Made by a program: the position numbers and the translations under genes | Notes under the pieces: model-generated | The model's input: only the letters and a program-made list of their open reading frames with translations | What the model was told of the DNA's origin: nothing | The model's database searches: none | Part shown: positions 50,068-57,686 of the stretch, one piece after another | How the letters are laid out: every line of letters begins with the position of its first letter | Numbering within the stretch: position 1 is the first letter of the stretch | Source of the DNA: Parabacteroides sp. FAFU027 | GTDB lineage: Bacteria > Bacteroidota > Bacteroidia > Bacteroidales > UBA7332 | Length of the DNA stretch: 64,000 bases | NCBI RefSeq assembly: GCF_022808675.1 | Contig: NZ_JAKZKV010000004.1 | Location: 1 to 64,000, forward strand | Direction: 5' to 3'

Positions 50068-52710
50068 ATGAACAAAGCAAAAACTTTTCTTCTGTTTGTG
50101 CTGGTATTCACAGCCTCTGTGATGGCTCAGAAAAAAATCTCTCCTCTTGTCCGTTCGGTAGTGACTGATTTTGTCAGATACAACAAAGCAATCTATCCCG
50201 AAAAGATTTACCTGCAAACCGATAAACCGTATTACAGCGCCGGTGAGCAAATCTGGTTCAAAGGATTTCTGGTGGATGGAATTGACCACAAGCCGGTTTC
50301 CCTGAGCAACTATATTTATGTGGAACTGGTGAGCAAATCCGATACGGCAGTCCAGCGGGTCAAAGTGCGTAAAGCCAATGATTTTGCCGGTTATTTCAAA
50401 CTGCCGGCTACCATGCCCGAAGGCAATTATATGCTGAGGGCATATACCAATGCAATGCGTGGTTCGGGTGAGGATTTCTTCTCCAAAAAAAATATCTACA
50501 TCGGAAATACCATTGACGATGATGTGAATTGCACAATCTCCTATTCACAGCCACAAAACGGAAAAGTCATCGCTTCCATTCAATTTAAAAACAAAAACAA
50601 ATACCCGATTACCGGAAAGACCGTTGTCTCTAAAGTGACCAGCGCTCCCAATGTCCGCAAGAGTTTCCAGTCGTTGACGAATGGTGAGGGAAAGGTCTCG
50701 GTCGCTATCCCGTTGGATAATCTTACAGCAAAGAAGAGTGTGGAGATTTCGGTCAATGATCCCTCTCTGAAAATCAAACGAACCTTTTTCTGCCCGCCAT
50801 TTACGCAGGATTTTGATGTGCAGTTTTTCCCGGAAGGCGGGAGCCTGATTGAAAATATTCCGCAATCCGTAGCATTTAAGGCAATTGGTTCGGATGGATT
50901 GTCGGTTGAGGTGAGCGGTACGGTTTACAACAGCAAGAATGAAGAACAGGTGGAATTTGCCTCGGCATACAAAGGAATGGGTAAATTGTTGCTTTCGGCA
51001 GAACCCGGACAAACTTACTATGCCAAAGTAAAAACCGCAAGCGGACTTGAAAAGCGAGTTGAATTACCACGTGCCGTTTCTCAGGGAGTAACCATCCAGA
51101 TGGGACAAAACCACAGTAAGATTGTCTATCAGATTATTAACCAGACCAATCTGCCGCTACAATCCCTTTACCTGCTGGTACATTGCCGGGGAAAGGTGCT
51201 GGTAATGCGTCAGCTGGATAGCCTATCTGTTACCGGTTTGTTTAATACAGCAGAATTGCCGAACGGGATTATTTCATTTTCAGTCATCGATTCTTTGAAA
51301 AATCATCTTTGTGAACGGGTTGCTTTTTGCAAAAATAATCTGATGCCACAAGTTTCTATGACAAGCAATAAACCGGTGTATGGTCGTCGGGAAAAGGTCG
51401 ACCTTACATTTAAGGTGCTAAATAAAGAAGGCGACTCTGCTGCCGGAAATTACGCTATCAGCGTAACCGACAATAAAACTGTCGCATTAGATACCCTGTC
51501 TGACAATATCCTGAGTTCGTTACTTTTATCTTCTGATATCAAAGGTTATATCGAAGATCCGGCTTACTACTTTTCAGGCAACACACCTCAGGTTACTGAA
51601 GCGCTTGATCTGCTGATGATGACTCAGGGATGGAAACGGTTTAATACAGCCGATATCCTGAAGGGTAAATTTAAAACGCCGGAATACTACATCGAAGTAG
51701 GGCAAACCCTGAGTGGCAAAGTAGTTAATCTCATAGGAAAACCTTCTAAAAATGCCGATATATTCGTCTTTGCACCAACCATTCGTGGGATGAATTTCAC
51801 CAAATCAGACAGCCTCGGGAACTATCTTCTACAAGGAATAGAATTCCCTGACAGTACACGCTTTATCCTGAAGGCAAACCGCAAAAAAGGATTACCCGGC
51901 ATCGAGATTATCCCCGATAAGGAAAGTTTTCCTGCCGCGCACCTATTTATCCCCGATATGCAGACCCGTATCAAAGCCCAATTGGCAGAATACCTGGATG
52001 TGAATAAGGAAAAATATTATCTGGAAGGCGGAATGCGTGTTTACAATCTGGGTGAAGTAACGGTTGAGGGTAAACGTAAATCGACAGTGGATCAATATCC
52101 CAATGTGCCGACCAGTATGGCTGATTATACCCTTTCGGGAGAGCGGTTGGCAGAGCAAGCCGGGATGACCATCTTTGACCTTTTGGTGAGTGTTCCCGGT
52201 GTGCAGGTGAATGGTGAAAATGTATCAATACGAAACAGTCCCAATGAACCGACTTATTATCTGGATGGCGTAAAGCAGTTTGACAAAGACCAGGTTTCTT
52301 ACCTGACAGCGCTGGATATCGAAAGCATCTCGGTGTTTAAAGGCGCTTCCACAGCCATGTTTGGAATGGATGGCGGTAGCGGGGTGATTTCCATTATCCT
52401 GAAAAAAGGCTACGAACGCAAAACCGAAGCCTCTCCAAGTATCGGTGTTTCCTCTCCGTTGGGATTCCAGAAACGTATGGAGTTTTATGTGCCGAAATAC
52501 GACGTAGATAGTGTCAGAAACAGTAAAGCTGACGATCTACGCACTACAATATATTGGAATCCGGGTGTGAAAACTGACTCTACCGGAATGGTAAAAGTCA
52601 GCTTCTTTACCGCCGATAAAGTCAATGATTATAACGTAATTCTCGAAGGAATTACCCAAAACGGTGAGATTTGCCGTTACCGTGGGGAATTGAGAAGAGA
52701 AAGATATTGA
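50068..52710 (+). CDS. large exported protein: MG2-like domains plus TonB-receptor plug, no barrel
   Basis: An 880-residue exported protein (signal peptide ending ASVMAQ). It begins with a macroglobulin MG2-like region (EKIYLQTDKPYYSAGEQIWF, about 48-67), continues with several Ig-like domains, a carboxypeptidase-regulatory-like segment (GQTLSGKVVNLIGKPSKNAD), and then a TonB-dependent receptor plug (GMTIFDLLVSVPGVQVNGEN, PTYYLDGVKQF, ISVFKGASTAMFG, GVISIILKKG; about 705-785). The ~600-residue barrel of a receptor is absent; after the plug only ~90 residues with a closing Ig-like strand set remain. Such plug-bearing MG2 proteins occur in Bacteroidota; the role is unknown. Confidence 0.82.
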   Translation: MNKAKTFLLFVLVFTASVMAQKKISPLVRSVVTDFVRYNKAIYPEKIYLQTDKPYYSAGEQIWFKGFLVDGIDHKPVSLSNYIYVELVSKSDTAVQRVKVRKANDFAGYFKLPATMPEGNYMLRAYTNAMRGSGEDFFSKKNIYIGNTIDDDVNCTISYSQPQNGKVIASIQFKNKNKYPITGKTVVSKVTSAPNVRKSFQSLTNGEGKVSVAIPLDNLTAKKSVEISVNDPSLKIKRTFFCPPFTQDFDVQFFPEGGSLIENIPQSVAFKAIGSDGLSVEVSGTVYNSKNEEQVEFASAYKGMGKLLLSAEPGQTYYAKVKTASGLEKRVELPRAVSQGVTIQMGQNHSKIVYQIINQTNLPLQSLYLLVHCRGKVLVMRQLDSLSVTGLFNTAELPNGIISFSVIDSLKNHLCERVAFCKNNLMPQVSMTSNKPVYGRREKVDLTFKVLNKEGDSAAGNYAISVTDNKTVALDTLSDNILSSLLLSSDIKGYIEDPAYYFSGNTPQVTEALDLLMMTQGWKRFNTADILKGKFKTPEYYIEVGQTLSGKVVNLIGKPSKNADIFVFAPTIRGMNFTKSDSLGNYLLQGIEFPDSTRFILKANRKKGLPGIEIIPDKESFPAAHLFIPDMQTRIKAQLAEYLDVNKEKYYLEGGMRVYNLGEVTVEGKRKSTVDQYPNVPTSMADYTLSGERLAEQAGMTIFDLLVSVPGVQVNGENVSIRNSPNEPTYYLDGVKQFDKDQVSYLTALDIESISVFKGASTAMFGMDGGSGVISIILKKGYERKTEASPSIGVSSPLGFQKRMEFYVPKYDVDSVRNSKADDLRTTIYWNPGVKTDSTGMVKVSFFTADKVNDYNVILEGITQNGEICRYRGELRRERY

Positions 52711-52730
52711 GTTACATAGTTTAAATCCGA

Positions 52731-52772
52731 ATGAGGCTGTAGTCTGTAATGGACGCAGCCTCATTTCTTTTT
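52731..52772. terminator. terminator between convergent genes
   Basis: TGAGGCTG (52732-52739) pairs with CAGCCTCA (52756-52763), followed by TTTCTTTTTC. It overlaps the stop codon of the convergent gene ending at 52761. Confidence 0.6.
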
Positions 52773-53246
52773 CACCGGCACCCAAATCTCCTCTTCCGAT
52801 TCCGGGTCGTTGTTCTTGTATTTCTCTCCAAGCAAATCGAAATGCGGGCGGCTGTTATCCAACTCATACTCCGACGCTGGCAACCATTCGAAGAAAATAT
52901 ATTTGAAAAATGGCGGGAATGAAGCAATATCGCCTTTATATAAAAAGACAGCGTAAAGTCCGCCTTCAAGCGTTACCGCCTCCATATCTTCGGGAATATT
53001 ACTGAAATCAGAGACTTCGACCGCAGCCCATTTTACAAATTCAGTCTCTGGCGTAAATTGGTTAAAATCAAGCGACGCATCATAAACCTGTAAGCAATAG
53101 AGCTCATTCGTCGTAACGTTCTCAATCTCTTTTCTTTGCGGCATAAAACTACACCATAACTCAAATGTCTTGTCATTTGCGATGGACATTCGGATGGATT
53201 TACCGACCAGCTTTTTTTCGGGAAGGATTTCTATACGTGGGGTCAT
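52761..53246 (-). CDS. GyrI-like / AraC effector-binding domain protein
   Basis: A 161-residue stand-alone SOUL/GyrI-like domain: RIEILPEKKLVGKSIRMS at the first strand, WAAVEVSDFSNIPEDME in the middle, EGGLYAVFLYKGDI and the final FEWLPASEYELDNSRPHFDL, the usual family end. Such proteins bind small ligands, or act as effector-binding modules without a DNA-binding domain, as here. It stands alone on the minus strand. No function is assigned. Confidence 0.85.
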   Translation of the reverse strand: MTPRIEILPEKKLVGKSIRMSIANDKTFELWCSFMPQRKEIENVTTNELYCLQVYDASLDFNQFTPETEFVKWAAVEVSDFSNIPEDMEAVTLEGGLYAVFLYKGDIASFPPFFKYIFFEWLPASEYELDNSRPHFDLLGEKYKNNDPESEEEIWVPVKKK

Positions 53247-53379
53247 AATTTTAGAACTTTAGTGACGCGAATTTACCCAAAATAATTCGTGTAGTATTTT
53301 ATCTGTTAAGATAGGACGAAAAAACGAACAAAATAGTCGTTTGAAAGCTTTTAATGTCAACGGAGTAATTTACACAACT

Positions 53380-53766
53380 ATGGATTATTATTTCAGCAAA
53401 ACAGTCAGTACATCGTATGACGAGGCCATCCGACGTACAACAGAAGCTCTGCAGAGTGAAGGATTTGGAGTGATTTCAGAAATTAAAATGCACGATAAGC
53501 TGAAAGAGAAGCTGAATGTAGAATTTAAGAAATATACGATTTTGGGCGCTTGCAATCCACCGTTTGCATATAAAGCATTACAAGCAGAGGATAAAATCGG
53601 GACGATGTTGCCTTGTAATGTGCTGGTAATTGAACAAGCGCCCGGAGAAATAGAGATTGCAGCTGTCAATCCGATAGCTTCTATGATGGCAATTACCAAT
53701 CCGGCATTGGGTGAAATCGCACAATTGGTAACCGATAAACTTCAACGGGTGATTGCCACTCTGTAG
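53380..53766 (+). CDS. DUF302 domain protein
   Basis: A 128-residue DUF302 protein: MDYYFSKTVSTSYDEAIRRT, LQSEGFGVISEIKMHDKLKE, KKYTILGACNPPFAYKAL, IGTMLPCNVLVIEQ and PIASMMAITNPALGEIA are all family hallmarks. I use the ATG at 53380 rather than an in-frame TTG at 53341. DUF302 proteins fold like small ligand- or metal-binding domains; their function is unsettled. No partner is adjacent. Confidence 0.88.
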   Translation: MDYYFSKTVSTSYDEAIRRTTEALQSEGFGVISEIKMHDKLKEKLNVEFKKYTILGACNPPFAYKALQAEDKIGTMLPCNVLVIEQAPGEIEIAAVNPIASMMAITNPALGEIAQLVTDKLQRVIATL

Positions 53767-53889
53767 GTGACTTATCAAAAAAAACTTAAGTTAGTGCCCT
53801 TCGTGAAAGCGAGGGGTATTTTGTTTCTTTCTATTAAGGAAAAATATCTATCTTAGCGCCCGTAAATCAATCCAATACAAGTTTACACT

Positions 53890-53967
53890 ATGCGCTATTC
53901 AACCAAATACCTCGGTAATCTGCTCCACAAATCCGGAAAGGGTTTGTATGAGTGCTGGATGATTTAG
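53890..53967 (+). CDS. possible 25-residue small ORF upstream of the activase gene
   Basis: ATG at 53890 to TAG at 53965-53967 encodes 25 residues starting MRYSTKYLGNLLHKSGKGL and ending YECWMI. It is too short to judge by composition. It lies in a 319-base gap before the glycyl-radical activase gene and is followed by two hairpins. It could be a leader peptide, a small protein or chance. TATCTTAG near 53847, one mismatch from the -7 box, could start its transcript. Confidence 0.3.
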   Translation: MRYSTKYLGNLLHKSGKGLYECWMI

Positions 53968-53985
53968 CCCTTTCTTTCCTCTTTT

Positions 53986-54035
53986 GGTCGTTTTTATTGG
54001 TTGACGACCTTCCCAAGCACCTGTCACAGGTGCTT
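53986..54035 (+). promoter_or_regulatory. two successive hairpins in the activase leader
   Basis: GGTCGT/ACGACC (53986-54009, 6 bp) is followed by AAGCACCTG/CAGGTGCTT (54015-54035, perfect 9 bp, three-base loop), then a T-rich stretch (CATTTTTTTCATTC). The second hairpin could terminate or attenuate transcription before the activase start at 54086. Confidence 0.45.
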
Positions 54036-54085
54036 TCCCTGATTCATTTTTTTCATTCTTCATTATCTTCATTTTTCAATAGAAT

Positions 54086-54883
54086 ATGAACGGTATCATT
54101 TTCGATATCAAACGCTTTGCCGTACACGATGGTCCCGGCATCCGTACCACTGTGTTTTTGAAAGGTTGTCCGTTGTCATGCCGATGGTGTCACAATCCTG
54201 AAAGCATGAGCGCAGAAATCTGCTCATTTCCCAAAACGGTTCGCATCGGGGACAAAACCTTTACCGAAGAGGAGACTATCGGTCGTGAAATCTCAGCAGC
54301 TGAACTGATGGCTGAAATCCGCAAGGAGAGAATCTTTATGGAAGAGTCCTGTGGTGGAGTGACTTTCTCGGGCGGTGAACCGTTACAGCAGCATGAGTTT
54401 TTACTTGAAATGCTACAAGCTTGTCAGGCCGAAGGAATCCATACCGCAGTCGATACTTCTGGTTTTGCTTCGTGGACGGTATTGGAAAAGGTCGCTCAAT
54501 ACACCGATTTGTTCCTCTATGATTTGAAGCTGATGGAGGATACGGCTCACAAACAATTCACCGGTGTTTCTAACCAACTGATTTTATTCAATTTACAACG
54601 ACTACTCGCATCTGGAGCCAACGTGAGAATCCGCATTCCTTTTGTGGAAGGGGCTACTTTTACGGATAAGAATATCGATGAAACGCTGGATTTTCTAAAT
54701 GCTTTGGCTATTAAACCGGAAGCAGTTGACCTTCTCCCTTACCACAACACGGCTTCACATAAATACGACCGAATGAAAATGGTGAACGAATTCAACGGGA
54801 TGAAATCGTTGAATAAAGGAGAATTGACCGACGTGCGGGAACGATTCGAATCGGCAGGGTTTTCTGTGAAAATCGGGGGGTAA
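54086..54883 (+). CDS. glycyl-radical enzyme activase (radical SAM)
   Basis: A 265-residue radical-SAM activase that abstracts a hydrogen from the partner enzyme's glycine. Seen directly: HDGPGIRTTVFLKGC (14-28), with the cluster Cys at 28, 32 and 35 (CPLSCRWC), then TFSGGEPLQQHEF as the SAM-binding GGE motif. Between them is an insert of about 55 residues with only two Cys and no CxxCxxxCP ferredoxin pattern, although many activases other than the PFL type carry extra clusters there. It is 85 bases upstream of the HypD-type gene, its evident substrate. Confidence 0.92.
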   Translation: MNGIIFDIKRFAVHDGPGIRTTVFLKGCPLSCRWCHNPESMSAEICSFPKTVRIGDKTFTEEETIGREISAAELMAEIRKERIFMEESCGGVTFSGGEPLQQHEFLLEMLQACQAEGIHTAVDTSGFASWTVLEKVAQYTDLFLYDLKLMEDTAHKQFTGVSNQLILFNLQRLLASGANVRIRIPFVEGATFTDKNIDETLDFLNALAIKPEAVDLLPYHNTASHKYDRMKMVNEFNGMKSLNKGELTDVRERFESAGFSVKIGG

Positions 54884-54920
54884 ATTGGCACACAAATAAT
54901 ACGGATTTGTTGCAAATCTA

Positions 54921-54944
54921 AGAGACGTGGCAGGCCGCGTCTCT
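54921..54944. repeat. REP-like hairpin, AGAGACG type (copy 2)
   Basis: AGAGACGTGG (54921-54930) pairs with CCGCGTCTCT (54935-54944) with one G-U and a four-base loop, located between the activase and hypD genes. The arms match the hairpin at 26834-26857. It could modulate expression of the two genes. Confidence 0.7.
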
Positions 54945-54968
54945 ACGCAATTGAAAATATAAAAAAAT

Positions 54969-57332
54969 ATGACACCAAGAATAGAAAAACTTCGCGAGCA
55001 AAGCCTCAATGCCATCAATTCTATTTCGGCAGAAAGAGGGCTTCTCATTACTGAATTTTACAAAAATCATATCGCATTCGGGGATTCTATCCCGGTGCAA
55101 CGGGCCAAATCGTTTGAATACATCCTTGCCAATAAGACCATCTGCATCAATGACCTCGAGCTGATTGTAGGCGAACGTGGTCCTGCTCCTAAAGCAACGC
55201 CCACCTATCCGGAGATTACGGTTCATTCGTTGCAGGACCTGGATATTCTGAATACCCGCGAAAAAGTTTGGTTTCGGGTGGATGATGAAACCCGTAAAGC
55301 ATTCGAAGAGACCATTATTCCTTTCTGGAAAGGGAAATCGAACCGCGACCGCATCATGCAGGCGATGACCGGCGAATGGCACGATGCGTACGAATCCGGT
55401 ATCTTTACCGAATTTATGGAGCAACGCGCTCCGGGGCATACGGTGGCCGGCTATAAGATTTTCCAAAAGGGGATGATAGATATTATTGCCGACATTGAAG
55501 AGAGTATGGCTTCGCTCGATTGGGTGAATGACCCGCAGGCATTTGACAAAATGGAAGAGCTGAAGGGGATGAAGATTGTGGCCAATGCCATCATGATGTT
55601 TGCCAATCGTCATGCCGATAAGCTGGAAGAGCTGGCGAAAGCTGAAAAGGATGAAGCACGAAAAGCGGAACTGATTGAGATGGCATGCGTTTGCCGCCGT
55701 GTACCGGCTCATGCTCCGCAGACGTTCCACGAAGTGTTGCAGCATTATTGGTTTGTGCATCTCGGAGTGGTGACGGAACTCAATCCGTGGGACTCCTTCA
55801 ATCCCGGACGACTTGATCAGCACCTCTATCCGTTTTACCAAAAAGAGACGGAGGCAGGAACATTAACCCGTTACCAGGCGGTTGAACTGCTTGAGTCCTT
55901 CTGGGTGAAATTCAATAACCATCCCGCTCCTCCCAAAGTGGGTATTACAGCGTTGGAAAGCAACACCTATACCGATTTTGCCCTGATAAACCTCGGCGGT
56001 CTGAAACCGGACGGTACCGATGCAGTCAACGAAATGTCATTTATCCTGCTTGATGTGATTGAGGAGATGCGTTTGTTGCAACCCAGTTCTATGGTGCAGT
56101 TAAGCCGCCTGAATCCGGACAGCTTTATCGACCGTGCGGTGAAAATTACCAAGACCGGATTTGGTCAGCCTTCAATATTTAACACCGATGCCATTGTCAA
56201 GGAACTTACGGCACAGGGTAAAAGCGTGGAAGATGCCCGCAACGGTGGCGCCAGTGGATGCGTGGAGAGCGGCGCTTTTGGTACGGAAAGTTACATCCTG
56301 TGCGGATATTTTAACCTGCCGAAGATTCTGGAATTGATACTGCATGACGGCTTAGATACCCGCACTGGCAAACAAATCGGCCTCCACACAGGCAAGCCGG
56401 AAGCGTTCAAAACGTATGCTGACTTACTGGCCGCTTTCAAAGCTCAGGTGGAGCATTTCCTCCGAATCAAAATCATTGGCAACAACACCATCGAGAAGAT
56501 ATTCATGACTCATATCCCGACGCCGTTCCTTTCGCTGATTATCGACGACTGTGTGGCCAAAGGCATGGATTACATCATCGGTGGTTCGCGCTACAACACC
56601 AACTACATCCAGGGGGTGGGCATGGGAACTATTACCGATGCGCTGACTGCATTGAAGAAACATGTCTTCGAAGAACATGCCATTTCCCTGAATGATATGG
56701 TCGATATGCTGGAGAATGACTTTTCCGGTGCCGACGAATGGTTGTACAAACTGCTTTATAAAACACCGAAATACGGCAACGACGACGATGCGGCCGATGA
56801 CCAACTGGTGGATGTTTTCAACATTTACCACGATGCGGTAAACGGGCATACCAGTCCGCGCGGGGCGGCATACCGCATCAATTTGCTGCCGACCACCTGT
56901 CACGTCTATTTCGGTAGCGTGATGCATGCCAGTGCCGATGGGCGCCGTAGCGGAGTCCCGGTTTCGGAAGGAATCTCACCGGTGCAGGGTGCTGACAAAA
57001 ACGGCCCGACATCCGTGGTAAAATCCGCGGCCAAGATTGACCATCTGCGCACAGGCGGTACATTGCTCAACCAGAAATTCACCCCGGGCTTTTTTGAAGG
57101 TGAAACGGCTATCCGAAAAGTCTCCAGTCTGGTGCGAAGCTATTTCCGGATGGACGGTCACCATATTCAGTTTAATGTGGTGAATGCCGCTACCCTGCGC
57201 GATGCCCAGAAGCATCCGGAGAAATACCGCAACCTGATTGTGCGCGTGGCGGGCTACAGCGATTACTTCAACGACCTCGGACTCGATTTGCAAAACGAAA
57301 TCATCAACCGGACTGAGCACGAAGGACTATGA
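54969..57332 (+). CDS. hypD: trans-4-hydroxy-L-proline dehydratase (glycyl radical enzyme, HypD type)
   Basis: A 787-residue glycyl radical enzyme. HypD removes water from trans-4-hydroxy-L-proline to give pyrroline-5-carboxylate, the precursor of proline. Seen directly: ELIVGERGPAPKATPTYPEI, GIFTEFMEQRAPGHTVAGYK, VTELNPWDSFNPGRLDQHLY, the active-site GASGCVESGAFGTE with Cys431 and Glu433, and the glycyl loop RVAGYSDYF with Gly762. The GCVE pattern excludes pyruvate formate-lyase, which has two adjacent Cys. Length and residue spacing agree closely with the characterised clostridial HypD as I recall it. The activase is upstream and an Xaa-Pro aminopeptidase downstream, which fits Hyp/Pro-peptide use. 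A related decarboxylase or dehydratase is the alternative. Confidence 0.86.
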   Translation: MTPRIEKLREQSLNAINSISAERGLLITEFYKNHIAFGDSIPVQRAKSFEYILANKTICINDLELIVGERGPAPKATPTYPEITVHSLQDLDILNTREKVWFRVDDETRKAFEETIIPFWKGKSNRDRIMQAMTGEWHDAYESGIFTEFMEQRAPGHTVAGYKIFQKGMIDIIADIEESMASLDWVNDPQAFDKMEELKGMKIVANAIMMFANRHADKLEELAKAEKDEARKAELIEMACVCRRVPAHAPQTFHEVLQHYWFVHLGVVTELNPWDSFNPGRLDQHLYPFYQKETEAGTLTRYQAVELLESFWVKFNNHPAPPKVGITALESNTYTDFALINLGGLKPDGTDAVNEMSFILLDVIEEMRLLQPSSMVQLSRLNPDSFIDRAVKITKTGFGQPSIFNTDAIVKELTAQGKSVEDARNGGASGCVESGAFGTESYILCGYFNLPKILELILHDGLDTRTGKQIGLHTGKPEAFKTYADLLAAFKAQVEHFLRIKIIGNNTIEKIFMTHIPTPFLSLIIDDCVAKGMDYIIGGSRYNTNYIQGVGMGTITDALTALKKHVFEEHAISLNDMVDMLENDFSGADEWLYKLLYKTPKYGNDDDAADDQLVDVFNIYHDAVNGHTSPRGAAYRINLLPTTCHVYFGSVMHASADGRRSGVPVSEGISPVQGADKNGPTSVVKSAAKIDHLRTGGTLLNQKFTPGFFEGETAIRKVSSLVRSYFRMDGHHIQFNVVNAATLRDAQKHPEKYRNLIVRVAGYSDYFNDLGLDLQNEIINRTEHEGL

Positions 57333-57345
57333 TTTGCACTACCTT

Positions 57346-57607
57346 TCCCAACGTTTCGAACTTTGGAAAAGGTGGAATCAATCCCCGTCCCAAGGTTGGG
57401 AAAGTCCCAACGAGCCCTCGGGAAAGGTTCCCAACCTTGGGAAAGTCTCCCTGAGCTAAAAAACAACGTTCCCAATGTTGGGAAAGCCTGCCTGAGTCGT
57501 AGGCAAAGAATCCCAAAGTTGGGAAACCTTGCCACAGGCTTGGGGAAAGATTCCCAACCTTGGGACGGCTTGCCTGACTTCCGGGCAGACTTTCCCAAGG
57601 TTGGGAC
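57346..57607. repeat. array of palindromes with exact 41-bp period
   Basis: Six perfect or near-perfect palindromes TCCCAANNTTGGGA are centred at 57395/6, 57436/7, 57477/8, 57518/9, 57559/60 and 57600/1, i.e. exactly 41 bp apart. A degenerate seventh (TTCCCAACGTTTCGAA) lies 42 bp upstream. The 27-bp spacers are also related, carrying GCCTGAG-like and GGCAAAG-like segments. The array fills most of the 354-base gap between hypD and the Xaa-Pro peptidase gene. Forty-one is not a multiple of three and the units are symmetric, so it is not coding. Confidence 0.92.
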
Positions 57608-57686
57608 GCATGTTTTCAACGCTGAATGGTTAATAATATCACAGAGAACTGCAGCGGATTTTACTCTGTGGTAAAGAAATAGAATT

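Noticed and set aside
54918-55841. 307-codon ORF antisense to hypD
   Set aside because: Shadow frame of a conserved glycyl radical enzyme; no domain, no promoter.
54969-57332. Pyruvate formate-lyase
   Set aside because: The active site has a single Cys in GCVES rather than two adjacent Cys, and several long segments match the hydroxyproline dehydratase type.
57346-57607. CRISPR array
   Set aside because: The repeated unit is a short perfect palindrome and the 27-bp spacers are related to one another. No cas genes are present. It is a periodic palindrome array instead.
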